From positions 66,405,134 through 66,469,133 of the forward strand of contig CM042145.1 of NCBI GenBank assembly GCA_023376005.1: a stretch of 64,000 nt of DNA, given 5' to 3'. Below, in pieces: positions 46,944 through 58,635 of the stretch (its first letter is position 1; each line of letters opens with the position of its first letter). The notes under the pieces are model-generated. The model was not told the DNA's origin. It saw only the letters and a program-made list of their open reading frames with translations, and searched no databases. Source of the DNA: Doryteuthis pealeii (Eukaryota > Mollusca > Cephalopoda > Myopsida > Loliginidae). The position numbers were made by a program, and so were the translations under genes.

Positions 46944-47800
46944 CTTTTGAGTTTTTTCACACCAGCGTTACCTGATGGTATTTCATTGGAGTCTGAGTGA
47001 CAACAAGTCTCCAGGACTCTTCTGAGTATTCTAGCCCATTGCAGCAATGCAATGGTCTAGATAGTCTCAATTGTTCCTCTGATTTCCAGATCTTCCAGTC
47101 TTTTTTCCAAGCTTTTTGGAACCGTTTCAAGTGCACCAACTACAATTAGTATTACTTTCACACTCATATTCAACAGTCTTTTCAATTCTCTCACAAGATC
47201 CAGTTATGTGTCCATCTTTTCGTTTTCCTTCATTTTCCCCATGTGAGCTGCTGGAACCGCAAAATCTACCAGTTGAAAATTCCTTTTTCTTTTGTTAATC
47301 AAATATAGGTCTGGTCTCCTTGTTGGGATAGGGTGATCCATCTTTATCTCGAACTCCCAGAGAATTTTATGTGTTTCATTCTCAAGAACAGATTCTGTTT
47401 TATGCATATACCGTTTTGTTGTATGGTCAAAATTTACTTTTTTGCACAATTTCCAATGGATCACCTTCCCAACCCAGTCCTGCCTAGTTTTGTATTCTCG
47501 TTGTACTAGTTTGCTACATTCGCTTAATACCTAGTTTACAGTCTCATCTCTGTCACAGCACAGTCTACATTTACTCTTTTGTTGTGTCTTATCAATTTTT
47601 GCTTTGATATAATTTGTTCTTATAACATTATTTTATGGGGCAATTATTAGGGATTCAGTTTCTCTGTTGAGGTTTCCCTTTCTTAACCACGTCCAAGTCT
47701 TTTCATGTGCAACCTCTCTGATTTGTCGTTTGAAGTGTCCATATAATTGTTTTTCATCCCATCTTTATTTTCTAGTTTTCGTTGTTTTTCTGTTTTACCA
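46943..47800 (-). pseudogene. TAA-associated LINE, copy 3
   Basis: Same layout as copy 2 with more decay: KQLYGHFKRQIREVAHEKTW, KCRLCCDRDETVN then a stop, YKTRQDWVGKVIHWKLCKK, TRRPDLYLINKRKRNFQLVD and VKVILIVVGALETVPK. Its 3' end (gtgaaaaaactcaaaagg on the minus strand) passes straight into the TAA tract. Confidence 0.7.
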
Positions 47801-48053
47801 TACATTACGTCTATGTTCTTGTAAACATATGATCAGTGCGCGCGCGCGTGTGTGTGAGTGAGTGCGCTTGTTTCAGTGAGAGGGAAAGAAATTTGAAAAA
47901 TGAACTGGGCAATTTGGGTTTTATATCAGCATTGTTTTTTTATGATTTTCACTTCAAATAAAGACTAAACATATTTCAACAACTAAATGCAACATTGAAT
48001 TCGCTTTGAGTAACATTTATCAAGCTGACATTTATTTCTGTTTTCCGTTGAAG

Positions 48054-48186
48054 GATTGTAACTATTCCAGTATCAAAGAACATCAAACTAACAGCTTCAC
48101 GGACAAAAACACATCCAGCAAGATGGCAAAATATTTCCAGTTTCAATGAAACTCTTCAGTTACTGAAGCATACGACAGAAATGGAG
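48054..48186 (+). CDS. Putative exon 3 of the unrecognised spliced gene
   Basis: Acceptor tttatttctgttttccgttgaag, 133 bases, donor ATGGAG followed by gtaaga. Only the frame beginning at 48055 is open (starts [19 protein letters not shown], includes [17 protein letters not shown], ends HTTEME), so phase 2 to 0. It fits exon 2 without forcing. The product is unrecognised. Confidence 0.6.
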
Positions 48187-48208
48187 GTAAGAATATGTCC
48201 ATCACCCC

Positions 48209-48210
<2 letters not shown>

Positions 48211-48284
<74 letters not shown>

Positions 48285-48308
48285 TTCTCATCTCTAAGAC
48301 TAGCGCTA

Positions 48309-48403
<95 letters not shown>

Positions 48404-48486
48404 ATCTCTAAGACTAGCGCCTATTGATGAGTCAACAGCCACCGATAGATATCCATGAATGGATATCAGCGTGATGATGATGATGA

Positions 48487-48552
<66 letters not shown>
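48211..48552. repeat. Two long (TA)n arrays with duplicated spacer
   Basis: (TA)n 48211-48276, a spacer with ctcatctctaagactagcgc, (TA)n 48315-48400, the same spacer again at 48401, a (GAT)n run, then (TA)n 48490-48552. The spacer repeat shows that the array was duplicated as a block. It lies in the 753-bp intron between exons 3 and 4. Confidence 0.9.
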
Positions 48553-48939
48553 CTGTAGATATACTTATGGATCTACCATGGTTTGGATCTATTTGTCTGT
48601 CTGTCTGTCTATCTGTGTGTGTGTGTGTGTTATCACTTACACAGATAATTTCTCTTTATAAAACAATTTATATATGCTGTATAATATCAATATCAAATAT
48701 TGACAATAAAATAGCAGAAAATGTCTAATGCAAATTTTATTTTTAAAATCAGGCACTCTTTATAACTTACTCTCATTTAAATATCAGAAGTTATTATTGT
48801 TATCTCATCTATTTGTGATTCAAAAGAATTGCAAATTAAAAGCACATATAGATAGAAAACGATTACATTCCTCACAATGTATAATTTCTGGTCGTAATAT
48901 ATTCATATTGCTCTTGTTTATTTTTTCTCATTTGTTCAG

Positions 48940-49021
48940 GATAATAGCACTGGAGAAGAGAATCATTTTTGGTCACCTGAATGCCAAAGTCTGGTTTATT
49001 GGTTTTCAAGAGAATGGAATG
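48940..49021 (+). CDS. Putative exon 4 of the unrecognised spliced gene
   Basis: Acceptor tttttctcatttgttcag, 82 bases, donor AATG followed by gtaagt (consensus). In the phase set by exon 3 it reads DNSTGEENHFWSPECQSLVY then WFSREWN, phase 0 to 1. Another frame (FGHLNAKVWFIGFQENGM) is also open, so the frame rests on the phase match. The next exon is not found; a weak terminal candidate at 53129-53202 has the right phase. Confidence 0.6.
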
Positions 49022-49104
49022 GTAAGTTTCCGCACTGTTTCGCATTGCTGTAGAAATAACGGCCTAGTGATTTTCGAAACAAAGAAGTTACGATAAACAT
49101 TCAT

Positions 49105-49111
49105 TCAAGAA

Positions 49112-49166
<55 letters not shown>

Positions 49167-49170
49167 TAAT
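49105..49170. repeat. (AAT)n at the 5' side of LINE copy 4
   Basis: About 20 AAT units; next to it gaaaaactcaaaaggagcg repeats the family's 3' terminal sequence, a remnant of a previous copy. Confidence 0.9.
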
Positions 49171-49171
49171 T

Positions 49172-50041
49172 AATGAAAAACTCAAAAGGAGCGAAAATAA
49201 TATGTCAACATACAGGACTGTGTAGAGGCCACAATCCAAGGACTCAAAGAATACACAAAAAGAGCAAAGAAAGGTTACTTATAGTAGCCAACAACTGCAG
49301 ATGTAATACATGGACAAACAGAAAAACAACGAAAACTAGAAAACAAAGAAGTGAAGAAAAACAATTATATGGACACTTCAAACGACAAATCGGAGAGGTT
49401 GCACATGAAAAGACTTGAGCATGGTTAAGAAGAAGCCCCAAGAGAGAAACTTAATCACTAATAATTGCTGCACAAAATAATGCCATAAGCACAAATTGTC
49501 TCAAAGCATAAATTGATAAGACACAACAAATCAGTAAATGTAGATATACAAAAAAGGGTATATGCATAAACCAGAATCAGTTATTGAGAATGAAACGCAT
49601 AAAATTCTCTGGGACTTTGAGATAAAGACGGATCATCCAGGAGACCAGACCTAGTGTTGATTAAGAAGAAAAAAATGAAGAAAAAAGAGAACTTGCCAGC
49701 TGGTGGACTTTGCGGTTCCAGCAGATCACAGGGTGAAGCTGAAAGAAAACGAAAAGATGGAAAAATACCAGGCCCTTGCCGGAGAATTGAAAAAGCTTTG
49801 GAATATGAGGGTGAAAGTGATACCAATTGTAGTTGGTGCACTTGGAACAGTCCAAAAAACTTTGATAAAAGACAGGAGTATCTGGAAATCAGAGGAAGAA
49901 TTGAGACCATCCAGATTACTGCATTGCTGCAATCAACTAGAATACTCAGAAGAGTCCTGGAGACCTGAGGAGACGTTGTCACTCAGACTCCATTGAAATA
50001 CCATCAGTTAACGCTAATGTGAAAAACTCAAAAGGAGTGAA

Positions 50042-50042
<1 letters not shown>
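49172..50042 (+). pseudogene. TAA-associated LINE, copy 4
   Basis: Plus-strand readings: RGHNPRTQRIHKKSKERLLI, TWTNRKTTKTRKQRSEEKQL and YGHFKRQIGEVAHEKT, then KPESVIENETHKILWDFEIK, LVDFAVPADHRVKLKENEKM and WNMRVKVIPIVVGALGTVQK. The finger region (about 49480-49550) is decayed and the RRPD site is broken by a small deletion (49637-49660). The 3' end gtgaaaaactcaaaaggagt meets (AAT)n at 50043. Confidence 0.7.
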
Positions 50043-50092
<50 letters not shown>

Positions 50093-50120
50093 TAGAAAAC
50101 AAAGATGGGATGAAAAAGCG
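50043..50120 (+). repeat. (AAT)n followed by a tiny fifth LINE fragment
   Basis: About 15 AAT units to 50089, then actagaaaacaaagatggga (TRKQRWDEK), which is internal LINE sequence, cut off near 50120. Confidence 0.6.
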
Positions 50121-51900
50121 TACTTTTTATGCGGACTCGCTCTTATCTTGGTTAATGAAACCTGTTATGACGATTTGTCAGTACTAGCAAGAGCAACCTC
50201 TCTGTAGTTGAACTGACTGATAGCAATCCAACCTTTGCCAACATTAAGTATCCTGACAGAAGATAATCAACCGTATCTGCCAGAGATTTGGATCCATGTT
50301 CTGATCATTCAGAATCCTCTCCAGTTCGTCGAACTTCGCGAATCTCAAATGAGTTCACCACCAAAGAAAGTGGCAGTACGGCACCTATAACCTCACCTGT
50401 TCTAGATGAGTCATAAGTGCATCCTGTCAAAGTTTTCACCCCCCAAAAAAACAACTATCCAGGATCAACAGCGTCTAATACGGAGCAACATCGGAGGTCA
50501 ACTCGTATATCAAAGCCCTCTACACGATATGGATGTGATTTTTTTTAAAAATCTCATTTTTCTAGAAGGGAAAAATGTTGTAAAATATGCATATCAAACT
50601 AAGTCACGTGAGTTCACGTTTCTGTATTATAACTAATAGCAGTCCTTATTTGATTAAATACGATTGGATGGATAATTTTGAAGGATCCATTTCATTTTAG
50701 CAGTTTGTGTATTCGACAATTAATTTGTGTGAATTTTTTTTCAAGTATTTCAGTTTGTAAGTCATTAGGACTTACTTGATTGATCGCAGTGATGAAAAAA
50801 TAAGGACCACGCAATGAGAGAAAAATATTTGGCACAGGAATCCTGGAGGAGGCCTTACACTAAGATATATCGATGACAAGACACAATTATTCTAATAACT
50901 AAGGTTAAAAAGTTTGATTGTACTTACGGAACAGGACCTGAACCGTGTACGCTATGAACAAGAGAATGAAATGTAGCCTCCTAACTAGCGCCCATTCTTG
51001 CGGCATCTACCCATGTTTCGTTGAATGTTACGCAATCCAGCCTTTTCCTATCACATTTGATCTTCACCCTAAACCGATGATTCAAGAATCACTTCAGATC
51101 GTAATAATAAAAATCCCATTGTCAGCCGCGTCATCCAAACCACCATTCGAGCCACGACGAGGATCGATAAAAACATCCGTTTCATACCTGTTCACAGAGA
51201 TGTCAAGGATGTACACGACATCCAGTCAAACTAACTGCCTGATATCATTGCAAGCTGTCATCTCATTAAAATAATTCCCAACCGGCTAAATCCTGCCACA
51301 GCTGTAGAAGACATTCTCGACCGTTTTTTCTAAACGACTGCCAAAGCGGACAATACCGGGCATGTATGCTCTGTCCGCTTTAAAGGCATCGTCAGAAAGG
51401 GGGAGCCCGTTCCGGGAAAGTCACCAGGTGAGAGTGAACTCAGAGTTATAGATAACACGTACATGACATCCAATTCCTGTAGGTGAGTTTTTCCTCCGGT
51501 GACAAGCCAAATGTTTTTTTTTCCGAAGCAGAACTCCCCAGAAAATACCGATATAGTTCCTTTCAATGCCATGAAAGGAATCTCATGAAGGATCCCTTTA
51601 CACTTTCTAATAAACAGTGATTCTCTCTCGGTTTACGACAAGCATCAGTCTTCAGTTTGAACTTCAATCTGGGAAAGGCAACTGAAACCTTTGGTGCCCT
51701 CACTGAACACTCAGTCAACGTTTGTCTCAGAAATGCCAGACAATCTTATAAACATGCAGGAATAGCTAACCTGCAAAGTATGATGGGTACCCATCTGATG
51801 AGACGGAAATTTGGGGAGCCGGTTTAAATCAACTTAGATTTATATGGGCCCCAATTTTCGTCGAAATAAATTTATTACGGGATCACTGTATTGAGTTCTT
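50121..51900. other. No recognisable gene
   Basis: Slightly GC-richer. 50940-51600 has several medium frames on both strands but no motif, splice pair or repeat relation that I can support. Confidence 0.35.
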
Positions 51901-51910
51901 CCTTCATTTT

Positions 51911-51914
<4 letters not shown>

Positions 51915-51964
<50 letters not shown>

Positions 51965-52140
51965 TAATATATATATATATATTCTATTTTGGAAGAAATA
52001 AATAGTCTAATTAGCATTTTGAAAATATATCTATTATACATGGCATTACGATGACTCAGAATGATGTATCCAGATCAACATTCACCTAATGACAATCCCA
52101 AGCAATATATTTATATTATCTTTCTCCTCTATCTTTCTCT

Positions 52141-52192
<52 letters not shown>

Positions 52193-52193
52193 T
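51915..52193. repeat. (TA)n and (CTTT)n microsatellites
   Basis: (TA)n at 51915-51983 with two AAT interruptions; (CTTT)n at 52138-52193. Confidence 0.95.
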
Positions 52194-52639
52194 ACCTATC
52201 TGTCTACCAATGTATCTAGCGAGATAGCTAGCTGGTGTAGGATTTCGAATCAACCTTTACTGATCTGATCATATCTTCCTTCTTTGTTATTTACCAAGAT
52301 TATTTTAATAATAAACCCATAGTAGTCTATCAAACCCTGCGTATTTCTATCCAATACTAATTTTCTATCTGAACAGTTCTAGTGTATACCTTTTAGGATA
52401 ATGTATTTTGATTAATGGTAGAAAATTTAGTAATATCACACTTGTAAGTTCTATTAACTATCATCTATAAAATAATAGCAATATTATATTTATATACTAA
52501 ATTCAGCATAAGTAGATAATACATTTTCAAAGTACTTTTTGTAATCATTTTATCTAGTTAAACTATGTTTTTGTGAGGGCTAAGTTAATAAATGTAGTTG
52601 AGAAGTGGTTTAAAAAATTGCCTCAGGTGCTGGGCAATA

Positions 52640-52775
52640 AACCCAGCCTCACCCCTGGGGGGAGGGGCAAGTGTTGCTTGGGGTGAAGAACCCTGAGACC
52701 AAGTTAATATTGTTTTCTCACCCACTGAACACGGCAGTGCCAGAAGGTCCATCTATGGGTCAAATAGATCTTTTT
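52640..52775 (+). repeat. Dispersed repeat, family D
   Basis: Ends ggtccatctatgggtcaaat; the part upstream (aacccagcctcacccctggg) is well kept. Confidence 0.6.
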
Positions 52776-53209
52776 GAAAATAATTAGTATTGGATTGAAA
52801 AAGTAGTCTATCAAACGCTGCGTATTTCTTTCGTTTCTCTGTTTTGCACATACAAACCGACTAACAACTTGTAACTGTTTATCGGATTTTACTTTCCTCG
52901 TTTGCTCCTATTTGTGTGAATATACTTACATTTGACGCAAAATCTTTTATACACAAACACCTGTATTAAATGTTTGTAGTTTGTCTTCATGTGGGCTTGG
53001 TCACTTACATCTTTCGTGTTTGATTACCGTTGTGTATTTGATTAGCATTCGTGATTCCTTACATCGTTGTTTCTACCATGTTTTTATGAAAATCACCAGA
53101 GTCGTTCTCTGCATCATTTTATCCTTAGTCAAATCACAGATATCAATAAGCGAAAGCTTTCTGGGTGAAGACATCAAACGAAAGAACAACACTGTTTCTT
53201 GAATAGAAA

Positions 53210-54200
53210 CTGGTACTGTTGTGATGTTAATCCAACAGTAAAAAAGAAGTCAAGTCGAGGTAGGGTAAAATAAGACAAGTGTATTTACAATAATGGTACA
53301 GGAACGGCTAGCTTGCCGTTAAATGGTAACAGTACAACCTTTTCACTCGGTGTCACACTATTTATAGTGAGAACTGGTGTATATTCTCCACTGTAGGAAC
53401 GGCCGGTACAACAGGTACTGAGCCCAATTTCCAAATAATGTCAAATTAAAAATCCTCACATCTAACTCACGTCTGGTTCATGCAACATACTGTTAAAGTC
53501 CACAAAATAGAAGGCATTTACAGTTATGACTTATTGCAAAGAAATAATCTCAATTTCTACAGTAGGAAATTTAATTATTCAGACTGCTATACTGCCTTAT
53601 CATCGGACCGTAAAATACCTTGACTGAATCGTCTGCAGACTGGTAAGACTACGACCAAAATGGCGTCATGGGTATGACACTAAACTTCTTCTAACCATGA
53701 GTCTTCAGTTTTGAAACTCTGTTGGGTGAAGATTAACTATTCATTGCCATTAATCCCATGTTCATTATGTTAACTGGCAAAATAAAACTGGAAGATTTCT
53801 CAATAACTTTTAAAATTTTAGAAATAAATAAATAAAAAAAAAATGTTGCCAGATATATATTTTCTGATCTGATCCAAGTAAAATTTATATTTTCAGCTAG
53901 TATCCATTTTCTATGTGCCATATCTTAATTTAAGGTATTAGAATCTAGAACGATCGTATATCAATACTTTTATAAAGTTATTAATGAGGATGTAATTATT
54001 CGATGAAAAGGGATTCAAAGAGGACCATTTATTGGTCTACTAGTTCCATATGATATACATTTTACAAAGTCTCAACGATCTAGAACAATTTAAACAAGTG
54101 GTTTGAGTTCTATATGAGCTGCATAGTTTGATAATCAATACCTGATCAATAATTGCAAAAGTTGTAAATTAAGATTCCTGGAATAGATTTTATTCTTAGA
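53210..54200. other. No gene; possible LTR-like start
   Basis: 53218-53420 (tgttgtgatgttaatccaac onward) has an LTR-like look but no partner. The rest is AT-rich. Confidence 0.3.
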
Positions 54201-54204
54201 TATA

Positions 54205-54833
54205 CTAGCAAATATATGCACCCTCCGGGTGCAAGTATTTAAGTTTAAATGTAATAAAATATTAGATTAAATCAGAAAGGCTAATGAAACTAATTAAGAA
54301 TTCAGATAAAAAGATTTGAAACGGAGGGGGTATAATTGGAAAATAGAACAACTGAAACTTACTCTTTCATCACTTCCGTTTTTCAATGCTAAATTTTCCT
54401 AATTTAACTATTTAGTTAAAATAGGAAGTAAAGAATAAAATTACAGTTATTTCTTCTTGTTAATGGATTTCTTTTAAGATTTATTGAAGAGATTTTTACT
54501 CATATTCATTAAGATAAAACCAACCAATTAGAAATCAATAATAGCAAGCACATTTTTATTAAAATCAGTTTTTTTAATATCAATATGCAAATTAGCTTTA
54601 CATTTACACTGAAAACTGGTATTTTGTTGTATATATAAATACAATTGCATGTTATTAGTATTTAGGTAAGGCCAACAGTATTAATAAAGTCAAACAGTTT
54701 TATTATTAATTGAGATTTAGATAGAAATAGAATCATGGAGAATGTGACGTAAATAACTAAGGGAATTGTGACTTGAGTAGTAATATAGTTTCGGTTACAG
54801 ACAGAAAAACACACAATCTCCATTATAATAAGA
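54205..54833 (-). mobile_element. Non-autonomous Helitron, 629 bp, complete
   Basis: On the minus strand it starts with tcttattataatggagatt, preceded by A. It ends with a perfect hairpin GCACCC-gga-GGGTGC (54218-54232), then atatatttg and CTAG before T. 5' TC, 3' hairpin plus CTAG and insertion between A and T are all present. The element at 63542 aligns to it over at least 450 bases with the same 5' end. Confidence 0.8.
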
Positions 54834-54839
54834 TGAAAA

Positions 54840-55900
54840 GTGAGTCAAAATACTGTATGACCTGAAATAACATAATTATCCTACTGCAAGATATCATTTG
54901 ATTCATTCCAAAATACAGTAGTAAGATGTTGTTGCCTATGTTATCATTCTTCTATATGATCAATCTTTTATATATTTACTATTATTTATATATTGCCATT
55001 TTCTGTCATATAGTCCTACTGGTGATGTGAATATATATCGAAACATTAAGTAAATCTCTCATTTTTTGTTCAACTAATCAAATTTCTAAAACCTACACAT
55101 TTAGTCAGATAACTTAATTATTCAACTTCGTAATACTTGCAGTAGGATAATTATGTTATTTCAGGTCATAGAGTATTTTGATTCACATACCATATATCTA
55201 AGAATGCCAATTCCAGGAATCTTAATTTACAACTTTTGCAATTATTGATCAGGTATTGATTATCAAACTATGCAGCTTATATAGAACTCAATTCCATTGG
55301 TTGACTTGATCTTTATATTTTCGCATATTCTTTTAAATACTGGTCATGTTTTTCGCAAAAGGATCCAATAAAGAATTTTTAGCTCAGACAATTTCACTAC
55401 TAAGTCATGTGTTTATTTTTTGCTATCAATACCTTCTCCATACACACCAAAAATAAAATACAATAAAATAAAGAAGTATTTTTTCACACGCATGCGTACG
55501 CATCCTCACAACCGGAAGCAATAATTAACGATGTTTACCTGCAAGGCTGACCATGAACCCTATCCAATAGTTCAATCGAAGTGCTCACTTAAAAAAGAAG
55601 GGAAAGAAACGCCAACAAGCAGAGTAAACAAGAAAATCTGATGAAACTGAGAGAGCAGACTTTGCTGACTCATCAGATGTTGTTTACTTCGCTGCCTGTG
55701 TGCACAAATATGTGCGATAGTTAACTGGTACTGATGCATTCGTGTTCCAAGCTACACGTACCGGCTGTTTTTCTTGTTCACTGAATATAATTTCGTTCAT
55801 CTACTTTTCTCTGTCAGATATTATTTTATCCTCTAAATTGGCTGGTTGTTAGTAATCGAATCATCTTACTTTTATTTAAAGTGATTAGTATATGTTTCTC
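54840..55900. other. No gene; inverted flanking pair
   Basis: aggtcataga and gataattatgttatttcagg near 55140-55180 are the reverse complement of 54858-54890, and 55205-55290 is the reverse complement of 54090-54180, so a large inverted repeat surrounds the Helitron and the sequence to its right. 55025-55050 has ctggtgatgtg...cgaaac, a degenerate hammerhead-like string. No coding frame is seen. Confidence 0.5.
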
Positions 55901-55914
55901 TGAATTTTGGAGAT

Positions 55915-56110
55915 GAGGCTTGATAATTAGTATTATTTGTATTATTTGGACTATTGTCCTCATCTTCATTGTTATCTGCACAACTTTTCGGCTGATGTGC
56001 CCTCCAGCCTTCTTCAGGTATTTCTTGTCGGACTTTGGAACCTTCTTTTAGAATTCGGGAACGTTCTTGTCGTAATCGGAACCTCCTTGTCGTAATCGGG
56101 AGCCATCACG
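55915..56110 (-). repeat. Family A repeat, single arm
   Basis: The minus strand carries the family A order ending caagcctcatctcc, with the ctgaagaaggc block at about 56003-56019 and decayed tandem units beyond. Confidence 0.65.
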
Positions 56111-56149
56111 GAACTTTGAACCTAACCCTTTTTAACCACGGGGGTATCC

Positions 56150-56311
56150 TGTTTTCATCCCGCTAATCATAGCTGGGGTACAGGTGTTAAGCTGTGTTAA
56201 TTATTATTCTATGTTACTGTCGCCCCTACCAGGATTGAACCTGCAGTCTATATAAAACGATCACTTAGAACTGTCTTAACCTAACTCCTTTATCCATTAC
56301 GCTATATTATA
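56150..56311 (-). mobile_element. tRNA-derived SINE, separate family
   Basis: On the minus strand the head is tagcgtaatggataaagga, with B box caggttcaatcctggta about 70 bases on, then the body to about 56150. No close relative elsewhere in the window. Confidence 0.55.
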
Positions 56312-56339
56312 AATGAGCTATTTTGTCTACTTTCGTGTT

Positions 56340-56745
56340 AAATGTCTGTCCACTCAGTCACACCCCTTAAGCCCTACCCCCAAATCATTGGCTACAGACT
56401 AGAAGGAAAAATATATATCATCCTTCTGCCGAGTATAGATACAGTGAATGTCAGAACCTCTCAGACTTGTCCCAAAATGTCGAAACGAAGGTACTCTTGT
56501 TTTTATTTGCTATAGAATACAAAATATTCTTTAATCTTATTTCATTTTGCAGGACCGAGTGTATGAAAGAAAAAAATATTTCGTTATGATGTCTGTTCAC
56601 TCAGTCACACTCCTTAACCCCTACCTAGAAGCTAGAAGGAAAAATATATACAATCTTTGTGTCGAGTGTAAATTCAATGAATGTAAAAACCTCTCAGACG
56701 CATTAATGGACTTGTGGACTTATACTGAATTAAAACTTAGACATC
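56340..56745 (+). repeat. Direct repeat with family W phrase
   Basis: 56340-56480 and 56588-56710 share gtctgt(c/t)cactcagtcacac, agaaggaaaaatatat and cctctcagac. The second ends in the family W phrase. The splice-like ttcattttgcag at 56550 lies between them. Probably the 5' region of a retroelement. Confidence 0.5.
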
Positions 56746-57359
56746 TAACAAGTGACTCAACTGACACTCTCACCAGGCAGTCCTTGTTTGATCGATGAGG
56801 AGTGTGCATACAACAAGTATCACCAAAAGCAAGATAAACATTCGTCAAAGAGCGGATGAAATCAGGGAATCCTACCGCGATCCACACAGATAGTGGTAGG
56901 ATTGGGGGTACTTACTACTCGCATAAATCCCCAAAGGAGTTAGAAGGGGCGCCTTACCTCGGTCGGCATTCATGTAGGACAAGGAAAAGTCCGATATAAA
57001 ACCCCGCTGCCTAGCGGCTTTACCTCATCCCAAGGAAAGGCTAGGGGAGTAAACCCCGAAAACAAATACGGAGCAGGAATCCCTAAGGTAGTGTGATGCT
57101 GAAATCCAGTGTCACCAGCAACTCCTATTACTCTAGCACTGCCAAACTGCATTGGCTTCTTACCCTTCCTTTGGATCACAGCGACAGTGTGGAAAGGGGG
57201 GATTTGCTGTTTGGGCAACAGCTCATCCTCCATACAACACACCCAGGCTACGTAGTTCCACTAAAGAAAAAAATGGACACTACTCCATCGTCTCTCCTAG
57301 ACGCAAGGATGCCAACAATTTAGTCTACACCTACTCATTTTGATATGTACTACCCATGG

Positions 57360-57930
57360 GAAAAAACAAGGATTTAAGACACTTAATGGATGTTCACTTA
57401 CATTTTTATTTAACAGTAAATGAATTAATAACATATAAAGTGAAAATAGACCACATCGCAAGTGCATTGAATTTGAATTCGATTTCGGTAGATAAGATAT
57501 TGTTACCGAGGCATACAAACAGCTGTACTAATTCCAGAGGCTTGCCATTTAATGTGGAGATGTCTCTATCTTATGTAAAGCACATGAACCCTGTTTTATC
57601 TGAGTTCACATAGACTATAAATAGAAATATATAGATTATAAATAGAAATGATGCTAGTGTATCTTCTTGAACTCCAATAACAATGCAAAAAATCTGTTTC
57701 CCCATCCTGTTAGGGAATAATTGCTTTCGTGTATTTGTAGAGCATCATTATAGCAGTAATTGTTTCTTCATGGAGATCATGTGCTAGAAGTATTTACTCG
57801 ATCTTTCCTCTGCGTATGGAGTTAAATGTTTTTTGTTTATAGATTTCTCAAAATTATTACATGGAGATTTTCTGCATCTACTCCTAATTCGATGAATAGT
57901 CAGGATCTGAGAATGTGCGGCTTGATTTTT
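57360..57930 (-). pseudogene. RTE-like LINE fragment (RT motif B to palm end)
   Basis: The minus strand reads AENLHVII, then GVQEDTLASFLFII (motif B, compare GVLQGDTLAPYIF at 5.7 kb), VNSDKTGFMCF, ISTLNGKPLELVQLFVCLGN. The YADD box and most of the palm are missing. It is the same family as 4915-6990, independently truncated, and a (TA)n(GT)n tract cuts it at 57939. Confidence 0.65.
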
Positions 57931-57938
57931 CTGATATA

Positions 57939-57941
57939 TAT

Positions 57942-58014
<73 letters not shown>
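57939..58014. repeat. (TA)n(GT)n microsatellite
   Basis: TA units to 57980, then GT units. Confidence 0.95.
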
Positions 58015-58016
<2 letters not shown>

Positions 58017-58246
58017 TTGGCCAGCATTCTTTCATTTGTACATGTAGAATTAAACAAAAGACACATCTCCTGTTTAACAATTTTATTTTTGATCTTTTCA
58101 AGTTTTCTGGCCAACTTTTTAATATTTGGGTGGAATTCGTGGATAACTCCACCAATGTTCAGGTCCTCTGATTGTGGATATCATTGGCTGTGGTATGAAG
58201 GTTGCGAATGTTCTCTTTGGCCGTTTCAATTTGCCTTTTCACAAGG
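58015..58246 (-). pseudogene. Penelope-like N-terminal fragment (tentative)
   Basis: The minus strand reads [19 protein letters not shown], then after a frame change GVIHEFHPNIKKLARKLEK and KQEMCLLFNSTCTNERMLAK. The pattern L-Lys-rich helix, F-N-x-x-C, L-x-K-Y resembles the region before the RT of Penelope-like elements as I remember it. There is no RT or GIY-YIG part. Bounded on both sides by TA tracts. Confidence 0.3.
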
Positions 58247-58247
58247 T

Positions 58248-58312
<65 letters not shown>
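58247..58312. repeat. (TA)n microsatellite
   Basis: About 30 TA units between the Penelope-like fragment and family P. Confidence 0.95.
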
Positions 58313-58313
<1 letters not shown>

Positions 58314-58394
58314 CACTGGAATTTTTTGAATTCATATCACAGGACTATAAATAAAAAAAAAATGTTTAAATATGTTTTTAAATGCCTTTAAAGT

Positions 58395-58635
58395 AATAAA
58401 GAATTCATCATTCGCATCTGATAAATCGGGAGAGTTAGACACTTCGTCTAAGCTCTCTAAAATAGACTGTAATGCAAAATCTCCAAGTCTTTTGTTATTT
58501 CTTTACTTATAAATTTGCTTCTGTGACTCTAACATTAAGAGCACACATTGCGCTTTCAAACTGCGACAGGTTAAAAAAAAAACACTCTTGTGTCGTAAGG
58601 AAGATTTCTTCTCTGGACTTTTGGATTATACATAC

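Noticed and set aside
48195..48728. Several open frames of 60-90 codons reading IYIYIY
   Set aside because: They are translations of (TA)n; the same applies to the [18 protein letters not shown] and CVCVCV frames throughout the window.
53129..53202. Terminal exon for the putative gene (acceptor ttttatccttag, 24 codons, then TGA)
   Set aside because: The phase fits exon 4, but a 24-codon frame can occur by chance and no polyadenylation signal or other support follows.
56550..56798. Exon-like frame after ttcattttgcag
   Set aside because: It lies in a local direct repeat with family W sequence, and its frame does not match the phase of exon 4.
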